From an uncultured Oscillospiraceae bacterium (GTDB lineage: Bacteria; Bacillota; Clostridia; Oscillospirales; Acutalibacteraceae), in assembly GCA_900552225.1 (NCBI GenBank), contig URYX01000087.1, positions 1-7,208 of the forward strand: 7,208 nt of DNA, written 5' to 3'. A program made the position numbers and the translations under genes. Every line of letters begins with the position of its first letter. Within the stretch, counting starts at the first letter, position 1. The notes under the pieces are model-generated. The model worked only from the letters and a program-made list of their open reading frames with translations, was not told where the DNA came from and searched no databases. Of this stretch, positions 1 through 6,103 are shown one piece after another.

Positions 1-459
1 CTGCGTCAGATACCCGAGCTGCGGATGGAACGCGAAGTGCAGCCTGCGGTCCAGCCGTGTGTCCAAAGCATCCGCCTTGGCATAGGCCCCCTCCAGATCG
101 AATCCGGCGCACATGGCCTGAAGGCGGAGATGATCCTCCTCGTTCACCATCAGACTGACGCTTTCATCCTTACTGAGAAAGACACAGGCGCCCTCGCCGC
201 TTTCGGCAAATTCCGGGCTGATCAGATGATGCTCGGCCAGCGCCACGGCATCGCGGCGCCGCATGGTATGCACGTACAGGCAGTCCAGATTTTCTCCCTG
301 CACCGCCTCCCGCACCAGCTGCACGACCTCCTGCTTTTGAGCCTCGGCCATACGCCAAGGGAACGGATACTGCGGTAAATTCCGCGCCAGCCGCACCCGC
401 GTGCTGAGAACGACATCCCCCTCGGGGCCGCTCTGACGGTACCAACGTGCTTCACTCAT
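1..459 (-). CDS. mcsB: McsB protein-arginine kinase, N-terminal part (runs off window)
   Basis: McsB is a phosphagen-kinase-like enzyme that phosphorylates arginines on CtsR and on misfolded proteins, marking them for ClpCP degradation. The visible 153 codons read in frame to the window edge. Recognisable landmarks are STRVRLARN (residues 19-27, the phosphate-binding arginines of the nucleotide site), HLISPE (78-83) and VNEEDHLRLQ (105-114), the family signature whose acidic residues line the substrate pocket. Bacillus McsB is about 360 residues, so roughly 60% is missing. The cut falls just after GYLTQ, where the family's active-site cysteine loop (CPTN-G-T) is expected next, so catalytic competence cannot be judged. 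The start ATG overlaps the mcsA stop as ATGA, with a strong GGAGGTGA ribosome site 6 nt upstream (466-473), which indicates translational coupling. Identification is by remembered family motifs. Confidence 0.95.
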   Translation of the reverse strand, partial: MSEARWYRQSGPEGDVVLSTRVRLARNLPQYPFPWRMAEAQKQEVVQLVREAVQGENLDCLYVHTMRRRDAVALAEHHLISPEFAESGEGACVFLSKDESVSLMVNEEDHLRLQAMCAGFDLEGAYAKADALDTRLDRRLHFAFHPQLGYLTQ

Positions 460-998
460 GCCTGCTCACCTCCGTTTCCGTCCTGCTGCCCGTTCTCCGC
501 TTGCTCCAGCGCCCGGATACGGTCACGCAGCGACGCACATTCCTCATACTTCTGTTCCTGGATACAGCGGCTCAGCTCCTCCTTCAGGCGGCTGAGCTCC
601 TGTTCCTTTTCCTGCTCCCTCCGTGCGGACGCATCCGCCGCCTGCGGCAGCTTGCCGCAATGCTCCACCTTGCCGTGGATTCTCTGAATCGACGGCAGCA
701 GACGGTCGTAGAAGGTGGTGTAGCATTCCGCACACCCTACCTTCCCCGAATCCGCAATCTCGCGGAAGGTACTTCCGCAGTGCTCACAGCGGACGGTATC
801 GGCCAGTGTGTGTGCCACCGGCTCGGCAAAAAAGCTGCCCCAGAAATCTCCGAAGTCAAAGCCCATCTTGCCGAACATCCCCGTAATTCCCTGCTTCCGC
901 GCACAGTCCGCACACAGATGGTATTCCGTGGTTTCCCCGTCGATCGTGCGGCGCACATGGGTGGTTGCGATATTTTTCTTGCATTGTTGACACAACAT
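456..998 (-). CDS. mcsA: McsA, zinc-binding UVR-domain activator of McsB
   Basis: This 180-residue protein matches McsA (UvrB/UvrC-motif protein), the adaptor that stimulates McsB kinase activity and links CtsR control to ClpC. It has four CxxC pairs: C3/C6, C29/C32, C71/C74 and C89/C92. That is enough for two treble-clef-like zinc sites and is typical of the family. A charged helical stretch at about 128-168 fits the UVR domain (the E-L-S-R-L-K-E-E-L pattern followed by QKYEECASLRDRI). The segment between the zinc modules (40-58) is rich in Gly and Phe. The last dozen residues are Gly/Gln/Asn-rich and probably disordered. The gene lies 15 bp after ctsR, and its AAAGGAG ribosome site sits almost on the ctsR stop codon, so the two are co-transcribed. 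C114, C145 and C154 are additional cysteines outside the pairs. Confidence 0.96.
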   Translation of the reverse strand: MLCQQCKKNIATTHVRRTIDGETTEYHLCADCARKQGITGMFGKMGFDFGDFWGSFFAEPVAHTLADTVRCEHCGSTFREIADSGKVGCAECYTTFYDRLLPSIQRIHGKVEHCGKLPQAADASARREQEKEQELSRLKEELSRCIQEQKYEECASLRDRIRALEQAENGQQDGNGGEQA

Positions 999-1013
999 AC
1001 TGTCTCACTCCTT

Positions 1014-1472
1014 TTATAAACTCAGTGCCGTCAGGAGCTGCTTCATCATGGCAGCTCTCAGCGTGTCCCGAAATTCCGGCGGCACATTTTGGTAGCTCTT
1101 GTCGGAAAGCGCCACCGCCATCAGATGGGCCGCCTGCGTCCCGATCAGGCCGCGATCCAGCAGATTCTGTAAAATCCGCCGGGCTGTCTCCTGCTCGAGC
1201 GTGTCGTCCATCGCCGCCACTAACTTCATCAGCGGCGAAACCTGATTGCCGGCCGGCACACGGTATACGCGAATGTACCCTCCGCCTCCGCGGCGGCTCT
1301 CCACGAGATACCCGTGCTCCGGCGTAAACCGCGAGGTCAGCACGTAGTTGATCTGACTCGGCACACACCCCAGCTCCTCCGCCAGCACATTGCGCTGTAA
1401 CTCCGCACAGCCGTTCTCGGCTTCGTTCAGCCTATCCTGAATATAGGCGGTAATTACATCACTTATGCGCAT
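1014..1472 (-). CDS. ctsR: CtsR, class III stress gene repressor
   Basis: CtsR is the dimeric winged-helix repressor of clp and ctsR-operon genes. Heat or McsB-dependent arginine phosphorylation releases it from heptad operators. The 152-residue length equals that of Bacillus CtsR. The N-terminal DNA-binding domain (1-70) contains the signature CVPSQINYVLTSRFTPEHGY (36-55) and the wing ESRRGGGGYIR (58-68). The tetraglycine loop (62-65) is known as the thermosensing element, and R61 and its neighbours correspond to the arginines targeted by McsB in the family. The C-terminal half (about 75-152) is the dimerisation/McsB-interaction region and ends in the usual R-A-x-M-M-K-x-L-L-T-x-L pattern. 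The ATG is preceded by AAGGTGA (1482-1488) at 9 nt spacing. It is the first gene of ctsR-mcsA-mcsB and should be autoregulated through the operators upstream. Confidence 0.97.
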   Translation of the reverse strand: MRISDVITAYIQDRLNEAENGCAELQRNVLAEELGCVPSQINYVLTSRFTPEHGYLVESRRGGGGYIRVYRVPAGNQVSPLMKLVAAMDDTLEQETARRILQNLLDRGLIGTQAAHLMAVALSDKSYQNVPPEFRDTLRAAMMKQLLTALSL

Positions 1473-1505
1473 CCCGTATCATCACCTTTCCGTTTGTTTG
1501 GCTTC

Positions 1506-1534
1506 AGTATACCTCAAAGGTCAGAGAAAGTCAA
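1506..1534 (-). promoter_or_regulatory. Sigma-A-type promoter of the ctsR operon
   Basis: On the minus strand, -35 TTGACT (1534-1529) and -10 TATACT (1511-1506) are separated by exactly 17 bp. Each hexamer differs from consensus at one position. Transcription should start near 1500, giving a leader of about 28 nt before the ctsR ATG. The -35 box and spacer are themselves made of CtsR heptads, so repressor binding would directly block RNA polymerase. Confidence 0.85.
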
Positions 1535-1551
1535 AGTCAAATAAAGTCTAT
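1519..1551 (+). promoter_or_regulatory. Promoter-proximal tandem CtsR operators
   Basis: The known CtsR operator is two direct heptads RGTCAAA separated by 3 bp. Here GGTCAGA (1519-1525), GAA, AGTCAAA (1529-1535) has one mismatch in the first heptad. A second copy starts on the last base of the first: AGTCAAA (1535-1541), TAA, AGTCTAT (1545-1551), with two mismatches in its last heptad. Both spacers have the preferred central A. The pair covers the -35 box and spacer of the ctsR promoter and extends upstream of it. Two CtsR dimers could not both bind fully without crowding, so the sites may be alternative or cooperative (inference). Confidence 0.8.
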
Positions 1552-1629
1552 TTTTTGTCATCTCAGCACTCCGGTGCCTCACAATCTCTTATTTTCTCCT
1601 TTTTTCTCACGTTTTCTTGAATTTTCAGG

Positions 1630-1646
1630 TTTGACCTACTTTGACC
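1630..1646 (-). promoter_or_regulatory. Distal CtsR operator with perfect heptads
   Basis: On the minus strand this reads GGTCAAA, GTA, GGTCAAA: two perfect RGTCAAA heptads with the canonical 3-bp spacing (the spacer centre is T instead of the usual A). It lies 111 bp centre to centre from the promoter-proximal operator and in the opposite heptad orientation, between the amidase terminator and the ctsR promoter. I see no good -35/-10 pair overlapping it, so it may be an auxiliary operator or serve an unrecognised promoter. Confidence 0.8.
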
Positions 1647-1660
1647 TTTAAGCTCAAAAC

Positions 1661-1697
1661 GACCGCCTGCTCCCGGTCGTTCCGGAAACAGGCGGTC
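1661..1697 (-). terminator. Rho-independent terminator after the amidase gene
   Basis: A perfect 9-bp stem (GACCGCCTG at 1661-1669, CAGGCGGTC at 1689-1697) encloses a small nested CCGG/CCGG hairpin (1673-1676 with 1682-1685). On the minus strand the stem is followed by CGTTTTGAGCTT, a short T tract. It sits 34 bp past the amidase stop and separates the amidase unit from the ctsR operon. The T tract is modest, so read-through into ctsR is possible. Confidence 0.75.
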
Positions 1698-1730
1698 TCG
1701 GATTCTCTTACGGCCGCGGCGGATCCCGCC

Positions 1731-2471
1731 TCACGCCTCAAGCGCCACATACGGCGCATACGCATAGCCGATGACGCCGTTAGCATTCACCACATACCAG
1801 TCCTCCCAGCGGCCGTTGACAATCAGCTCACCGCCGTAGGGCACCTCGGTCAGCACCTCCGCAAAAAGGCTCGGACGGCTGCGGATGTTGAGCGCTCCCT
1901 GCGCCGTCACCCGTCCGCGGCGCGGCGGCGTCGCCTCCACAAACGGAACCCCGAAGTATTCCGCCACCGACTGTGACAGGTTGCGGGCGATGGCGTTGAT
2001 ATTGTCCCGGATCCAGGTGGCATCCTCCACGTTATCGTGATAGGCGATCTCAATCAGCACGGCGGGAGCCCGCGTGCGCACCACCTCCACCAGCTGCGAG
2101 GTGGCCACCGTCCTCACCTTAGCCGGATCGGGATAGATATTTTTGAAGTTCTCCGCAATGATCTCGGCGGCGCGGCGCCCCTCCGTGCTTCCGGTGTAAT
2201 AGTACACGTCCGTCCCCTGCAGCCTTCCGGCCAGCGATGCGGGCGCTGCATTGGAATGCAGTGCCAAATGCAGGCCGTAATTTCCGGCATTGGACTGCCG
2301 GATGGCGGCCCCGACCGTCTGGTCGGGGTCGTTCCGTGTAAACCGGATTCCGGACGATACCAGATAGGGCTCCATCGCGTCGGCCACCAGATTCATATAA
2401 TACTCCTCAGAGCCGCCGATCACATACGGATTATATTCCTGAACACTGGGACTCAGATACAGCTCCGGCAT
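1731..2471 (-). CDS. N-acetylmuramoyl-L-alanine amidase-like protein (Amidase_3) with C-terminal SH3b domain
   Basis: This 246-residue protein resembles Amidase_3 zinc enzymes, which cut the lactyl-Ala bond between glycan and stem peptide in peptidoglycan. The N-terminal domain (about 3-177) shows the fold's landmarks: GGSEEYYMNL (19-28, with the second zinc-ligand Glu position at E22/E23), FTRND (44-48), LHLALHSNA (67-75, ligand H72) and PAVLIEIAYHDN (136-147, catalytic-Glu position E141). The usual opening DPGHGG motif, which holds the first zinc histidine, is replaced by SPSVQEYN (7-14) with no His. A linker rich in Pro and Arg (181-187) leads to a bacterial SH3 domain (about 186-244, with GALNIRSRPS and GYAYAPYV), a likely wall-binding module. 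There is no signal peptide or membrane segment, so access to the wall would need lysis, a mother-cell role or non-classical export. The AGGAGG ribosome site begins at the upstream gene's stop codon, so the two genes are coupled. The gene symbol is not assignable. Confidence 0.85.
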   Translation of the reverse strand: MPELYLSPSVQEYNPYVIGGSEEYYMNLVADAMEPYLVSSGIRFTRNDPDQTVGAAIRQSNAGNYGLHLALHSNAAPASLAGRLQGTDVYYYTGSTEGRRAAEIIAENFKNIYPDPAKVRTVATSQLVEVVRTRAPAVLIEIAYHDNVEDATWIRDNINAIARNLSQSVAEYFGVPFVEATPPRRGRVTAQGALNIRSRPSLFAEVLTEVPYGGELIVNGRWEDWYVVNANGVIGYAYAPYVALEA

Positions 2472-2480
2472 AGGCCCTCC

Positions 2481-3290
2481 TCAGCGGCAGCCGCAGCCGC
2501 AGCCCCCGTCCTTTCCCTGCTTGGGCGGGAAGAATTCGTCCACCGGGAAATTCATCTTGCGGAAGGCATCGCACGGGTTGTCGCCGGTCGGCGTGCATTC
2601 CTTTGTCGGCATGCAGAAGTCATAGACCGGCACCAGCATCTGCACGCTGCGCACCAGCTGCACAATGCTGAAAATGCCGATACTGACCAGCAGCGCCTTG
2701 CCGTCCTTGCTGCCCTCGCAGAAGGGGCCGCCGAAGCGCGTGCTCAGGCTCTGCGGAATCAGGCTGCAGCTGCAGACCGAGCAGCAGCGGCACTCGCACA
2801 GATCGGCCAGCTGCGAATGCAGCACGACCGGCTCCGCCACCTGCACACAGCAGCGCGGCAGGGTCTGACGAGGCATTTCCTGCTGATCCATCTGATCGGG
2901 CGCGAATTCGCTGCTGAACACCTTGACGCTGCCCTCTCCGCCGAACAGAATGACCTTCTTCTGGAACATGGCCACACCGGACACCGTGCAGGACGGCTGC
3001 GAACGGCAGGAGCAGAGCTCGGCCGTGACCTCCAGGAAGAAGGTCAGGTCACAGGAGTAATAGCCGTGGTTAAAGGGAAGTGCTTCAACGTCTATGCAGG
3101 TGGTAAGTACCTCTGCTTTCCGAATTCTTGCCGACTGTGCACAGTCGAGCATCTGCTGATCCCGTTCCGTGAAATAGACCCGCAGATCCTCCGCACAGTC
3201 CTTGTCGGCACAGCTGTCATACACACGTCCCGCGTCAATACAGACCGCATCCTGGCAGATGCCGTCCTGCAGCCGCTTGGTATCGGACAT
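2481..3290 (-). CDS. Unrecognised cysteine-rich protein (269 aa)
   Basis: I cannot assign a known function. The protein has 25 cysteines in 269 residues, including paired or clustered ones: C93/C95, C147/C148, a run at 165-175 (C165, 167, 169, 170, 173, 175), and a tail GGCGCGCR with C264, C266 and C268. There is no signal peptide. Residues 68-130 alternate polar and hydrophobic residues, suggesting beta strands. A hydrophobic stretch at 199-222 might be a buried strand or helix rather than a clear membrane span. Such composition is seen in spore coat or exosporium proteins and in metal-binding proteins, which is only an inference. The start at 3290 is chosen because AGGGGGA lies 6 nt upstream; the upstream in-frame ATG at 3341 would add 17 residues and lacks such a site. 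The gene ends 9 bp before the amidase start, so they form a two-gene unit. Confidence 0.8.
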   Translation of the reverse strand: MSDTKRLQDGICQDAVCIDAGRVYDSCADKDCAEDLRVYFTERDQQMLDCAQSARIRKAEVLTTCIDVEALPFNHGYYSCDLTFFLEVTAELCSCRSQPSCTVSGVAMFQKKVILFGGEGSVKVFSSEFAPDQMDQQEMPRQTLPRCCVQVAEPVVLHSQLADLCECRCCSVCSCSLIPQSLSTRFGGPFCEGSKDGKALLVSIGIFSIVQLVRSVQMLVPVYDFCMPTKECTPTGDNPCDAFRKMNFPVDEFFPPKQGKDGGCGCGCR

Positions 3291-3361
3291 AAGAAATCCC
3301 CCTATACAGTGATATGAAAAACCGCTCACGATGGCAGGCAACGGAGCCGGACTTCACTACC

Positions 3362-3388
3362 ATTGTATGAAATTCCGCCGATTTGGTG
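3362..3388 (-). promoter_or_regulatory. Possible mother-cell (sigma-E/sigma-K-like) promoter
   Basis: On the minus strand, CATACAAT (3369-3362) matches the -10 element of sporulation mother-cell sigma factors. CACC (3388-3385) upstream places the AC of a sigma-K-like -35 sixteen bases before the CATA. No good sigma-A -35 stands at the right distance: the hexamer 17 bp upstream of TACAAT matches consensus at three of six positions. It would give a leader of about 65 nt before the cysteine-rich gene. A single site with short motifs is weak evidence. Confidence 0.35.
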
Positions 3389-3424
3389 TATCTCCGTCCC
3401 AAAACAGATCCGGAGACGCAGAAA

Positions 3425-3454
3425 GCCCTCGGATTACCAAAGCAATCCGAGGAC
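3425..3454 (-). terminator. Terminator-like hairpin between pcrA and the cysteine-rich gene
   Basis: A perfect 9-bp stem (CCTCGGATT at 3427-3435, AATCCGAGG at 3444-3452) has an 8-base loop. On the minus strand it extends to 11 pairs through one U-G and one G-C pair, then runs into TTTCTG. The U tract is short, so it is a moderate terminator candidate for pcrA. It could also be a leader structure of the downstream unit if transcription begins upstream of it. Confidence 0.5.
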
Positions 3455-3465
3455 TTCAGACTGTC

Positions 3466-3482
3466 AAAAAAGGCCGCAGGCC
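3466..3482 (-). terminator. Possible pcrA terminator with T6 tract
   Basis: On the minus strand a compact GGCC-TGC-GGCC hairpin (3482-3472) is followed directly by six Ts (3471-3466), 53 bp after the pcrA stop. The 4-bp stem is short, but the T run is the best in the region. Together with the longer hairpin just downstream it may end pcrA transcription. Confidence 0.4.
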
Positions 3483-3535
3483 GCAAAAGCCGCATAAACT
3501 AAAAAAGAAACCATAAACTATCGATTCCTAATCCG

Positions 3536-6013
3536 TTATTTTTCCTTGAGCTTGGCATAATTGGCCATCAGCTTTTTGACGCCGGCCGTGCCGAACTGAA
3601 TGGTCAGCAGACTGTCGTTGCCCATGGGGGTCACCGCCGTAACGGTTCCCTCCCCGAAGGTGCGATGCGTCACGGTGTCGCCCACCTTCCAGTCCACCGC
3701 CGGCGCGGTCTCCCGCGTCCCGGCGTCGGAAGCAGTTCCGTTCTGCCGCTGCAGGAAGGTGTTGCCGGGAGCTGCCGCACGGGACGACGGACGGGACGCG
3801 GTAATCGGCACGCGCTTCGCCGTATCCGATGCCGCCGTCTCTCCCCGGTACGCCGTCTTGGCGGCGTAGCCCCCGGAGCGTGTCCCGAAGCCTCCGCCCA
3901 TAGAAAAGCCGGACAGGCCGCGGGTCTTATCCTTCACCTCCAGCAGCTCGGACGGAATATCCTCCAGGAAACGGGAGGTGCGGTTGTGCTGCGTCTGTCC
4001 GTACAGCATCCGGCTGTGCGTGCGCAGCAGGTACAGCTTCTCCCGCGCGCGGGTCAGAGCCACATAGCACAGGCGGCGCTCCTCCTCCACCTGCTCCGGC
4101 TCATACCACGTCTGCATGCCCGGGAAAACGCCCTCCTCCATGCCGGGCAGGAACACCACCGGAAATTCCAGACCCTTGGCGGCATGCATGGTCATCAGCA
4201 CCACGGCATCGGCTCCGGCATCGTAGTTGTCGGCGTCGGTCATCAGCGCCGCCTCCTCCAGGAAGCCGGAGAGCCGCGCCTCCTCGCCGTTGTCCTCTAT
4301 AAACCGCTCCAGTGACGAGGCAAGCTCCTTCAGATTCTCCACACGCTCGCTCTCGGCCTCTCCGGCCGCCGCCCACATGGCCAGATAACCGCTTTTATCC
4401 AGCAGCTCCGCGTACAGCTCCTGCAGCGTGAGGCTTCCCTCCGCATAATCGCCGCGCAGGCTGTCCATCATATCCGTAAAGGCCTTGAGCTTTCCGGCGG
4501 AACGTGCCAGCGCCGGGTAATCCTCCGCATGCGCCAGCACCTCATAGAGGCTGATACCGAGTCCCTCGGCGATCTGCTGCGCGTTTTCCATCGTGGTATC
4601 CCCGATACCGCGCTTGGGCTCATTGATGATGCGCCGCAGGCTGATGCCGTCCGCGGGGTTCTGAATCACCCGCAGGTACGCCATCGCATCGCGCACCTCC
4701 TTGGTATCAAAGAAGCGGTGGCCGCCGATGATCCGGTACGGCACACCCGATTTGATGAGCGCGCGTTCGAGCGCGTTGGACTGCGCATTCATGCGGTACA
4801 AAATGACAAAATCGCGCAGATGGCGGCCCGTCGCCACCTGGTCGAGGATCGTATCCGCAATGAACCGCGCCTCGTCGTCCTCGTTCTCGGTCACAACCTC
4901 CTGCAGCTTGTCCCCCTGCGGATTTTCCGTCCACAGGGTCTTGCCCTTCCGGTTTTGGTTATGCGCAATCACCTCGTTGGCCGCCTGCAGAATGCGGCCG
5001 GTGGAGCGGTAATTCTGCTCCAGGCGAATCACGCGGCAGCGGGAAAACTCATCCTCAAACCGGAGGATATTTTCAATGGTGGCCCCGCGGAACTTGTAGA
5101 TACTCTGATCGTCGTCACCGACCACGCAGAGGTTTCCGCTCTTTTCCGCCAGCAGCCGCACCAGGCGGTACTGCGCATGGTTGGTATCCTGATACTCATC
5201 CACCATGACATAGCGAAACCGCTTTTGGTATTTCTCCAACACCTCGGGACAGGTCTCCAGCAGGCGCACCGTCTGGCTCAGCAGATCGTCAAAATCCATG
5301 GCATCCGCCTCGAGCAGCCGCCTTTGATACAGGGCATAGGCCTCCGCCACCCGCTTGAGCTTGAAATCGGAGCCCGCCTGTGCGGCGAGCTCCTGCGGCG
5401 AGCACAGGCTGTCCTTGGCGCGGCTGATAGCCGCCAGCACCGCCTTATGCGGCAGCACCTTTTCTTCGATATTGAGCGAACGCAGGCACTCCTTCATCAG
5501 GCGGCGGCTGTCGTCAGTATCGTAAATTGTAAAGTGCGAGGAATAGCCGAGCCTTTCCCCGTCGCGCCGCAGGATACGGGCACAGAACGAGTGGAAGGTG
5601 CCGGCCGTGACCTCCTCGCCCTCCTCACCGAGTGTTGCCTTTAAGCGGTCCTTGAGCTCTCCCGCCGCCTTGTTGGTAAAGGTAATGGCCAGAATTTTCC
5701 AGGAGGGACAGGGCTCCGCGGCCAACAGCGCCAAAGCACGCTCATCCATACCCGCGCGTCCGGCCGCCAGCTCCCGCAGCAATGCCGCATCCTCCTCACT
5801 ACCTGCCGGGGTATCCGTGCTGTAGCCCCGGCCGAAGCGCACCATATTCACGATGCGCTGAATCAGCACCGTCGTTTTTCCGCTTCCGGCTCCCGCCAGA
5901 ATCAGAAGCGGCCCCTCCGTACAGAAAACCGCCTCGCGCTGTCTGTCGTTCATACGCGCAAACGCGCGGCTCATCGCCGCGCGCCGCAACCCGTTCCATT
6001 CCGTTTCTGTCAT
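3536..6013 (-). CDS. pcrA: PcrA/UvrD-family ATP-dependent DNA helicase
   Basis: This is a superfamily 1A 3'-5' helicase acting in nucleotide-excision repair, replication-conflict resolution and removal of RecA filaments. Motifs appear in order: Q-motif NDRQREAV (22-29), Walker A GAGSGKTT (41-48), Ia ITFTNKAAGEL (110-120), TFHSF (139-143), Walker B VDEYQD (271-276), III VGDDDQSIYKFRGA (298-311), IV LEQNYRS (331-337), V MHAAKGLEF (609-617) and VI YVALTRAREKL (650-660). After a low-complexity Gly/Ala/Ser/Thr linker (about 690-772) comes a Tudor-like C-terminal module (773-825, DWKVGDTVTHRTFGEGTV), which in PcrA binds RNA polymerase. At 825 residues it is longer than Bacillus PcrA (about 740), partly because of an acidic, Ala-rich insertion between motifs I and Ia (about 62-104) and partly because of the long linker. 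The start is supported by GGAGGAG 2 nt upstream of the ATG. A later ATG (codon 14) has no comparable site. Confidence 0.97.
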   Translation of the reverse strand: MTETEWNGLRRAAMSRAFARMNDRQREAVFCTEGPLLILAGAGSGKTTVLIQRIVNMVRFGRGYSTDTPAGSEEDAALLRELAAGRAGMDERALALLAAEPCPSWKILAITFTNKAAGELKDRLKATLGEEGEEVTAGTFHSFCARILRRDGERLGYSSHFTIYDTDDSRRLMKECLRSLNIEEKVLPHKAVLAAISRAKDSLCSPQELAAQAGSDFKLKRVAEAYALYQRRLLEADAMDFDDLLSQTVRLLETCPEVLEKYQKRFRYVMVDEYQDTNHAQYRLVRLLAEKSGNLCVVGDDDQSIYKFRGATIENILRFEDEFSRCRVIRLEQNYRSTGRILQAANEVIAHNQNRKGKTLWTENPQGDKLQEVVTENEDDEARFIADTILDQVATGRHLRDFVILYRMNAQSNALERALIKSGVPYRIIGGHRFFDTKEVRDAMAYLRVIQNPADGISLRRIINEPKRGIGDTTMENAQQIAEGLGISLYEVLAHAEDYPALARSAGKLKAFTDMMDSLRGDYAEGSLTLQELYAELLDKSGYLAMWAAAGEAESERVENLKELASSLERFIEDNGEEARLSGFLEEAALMTDADNYDAGADAVVLMTMHAAKGLEFPVVFLPGMEEGVFPGMQTWYEPEQVEEERRLCYVALTRAREKLYLLRTHSRMLYGQTQHNRTSRFLEDIPSELLEVKDKTRGLSGFSMGGGFGTRSGGYAAKTAYRGETAASDTAKRVPITASRPSSRAAAPGNTFLQRQNGTASDAGTRETAPAVDWKVGDTVTHRTFGEGTVTAVTPMGNDSLLTIQFGTAGVKKLMANYAKLKEK

Positions 6014-6031
6014 AGCTCCTCCGTTCTAAGA

Positions 6032-6076
6032 GTGATGTCTGAAACATGATTTTTTCGTATATATTTCAGACACCAC
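6032..6076. repeat. Imperfect 13-bp inverted repeat between the lyase gene and pcrA
   Basis: The arms GTGATGTCTGAAA (6032-6044) and TTTCAGACACCAC (6064-6076) pair at 12 of 13 positions and flank a 19-base AT-rich loop. The inner nine pairs are perfect. On the minus strand no T tract follows the second arm, so it is not a standard terminator. It could be a hairpin ending the lyase transcript, an operator in front of pcrA, or a recombination footprint. It lies at the point where base composition changes. Confidence 0.7.
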
Positions 6077-6103
6077 ATCTATAGTTATATCATAATTTTC
6101 GTC

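Noticed and set aside
447..1019. Plus-strand frame opposite mcsA
   Set aside because: It mirrors mcsA exactly, whose CxxC pairs and UVR domain are clear. The antisense product is a Leu/Arg-rich shadow.
1528..1600. Short leader peptide upstream of ctsR (GTG after AAAAGGAG on the minus strand)
   Set aside because: It lies upstream of the predicted transcription start and the GTG is too far from the ribosome-like AGGAG, so there is no support for translation.
2037..3317. Long plus-strand open frame (426 codons) opposite the amidase and cysteine-rich genes
   Set aside because: It is antisense to two genes with good starts, ribosome sites and, for the amidase, recognisable domains. Its His/Gln/Ala/Arg-rich translation has no domain I recognise. 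Long shadow frames are expected in GC-rich coding DNA.
3291..3341. 17-residue N-terminal extension of the cysteine-rich protein
   Set aside because: The ATG at 3341 lacks a good ribosome site, while the ATG at 3290 has AGGGGGA at suitable spacing.
3462..3467. Perfect TTGACA on the minus strand as a -35 box
   Set aside because: It is formed by the T tract of the putative pcrA terminator, and the sequence 16-18 bp downstream (around TGCTTT) has no usable -10.
4529..5644. Plus-strand open frame (371 codons) opposite pcrA
   Set aside because: It lies fully antisense within the conserved helicase motifs and has His/Leu/Ala/Arg-rich shadow composition with no recognisable domain.
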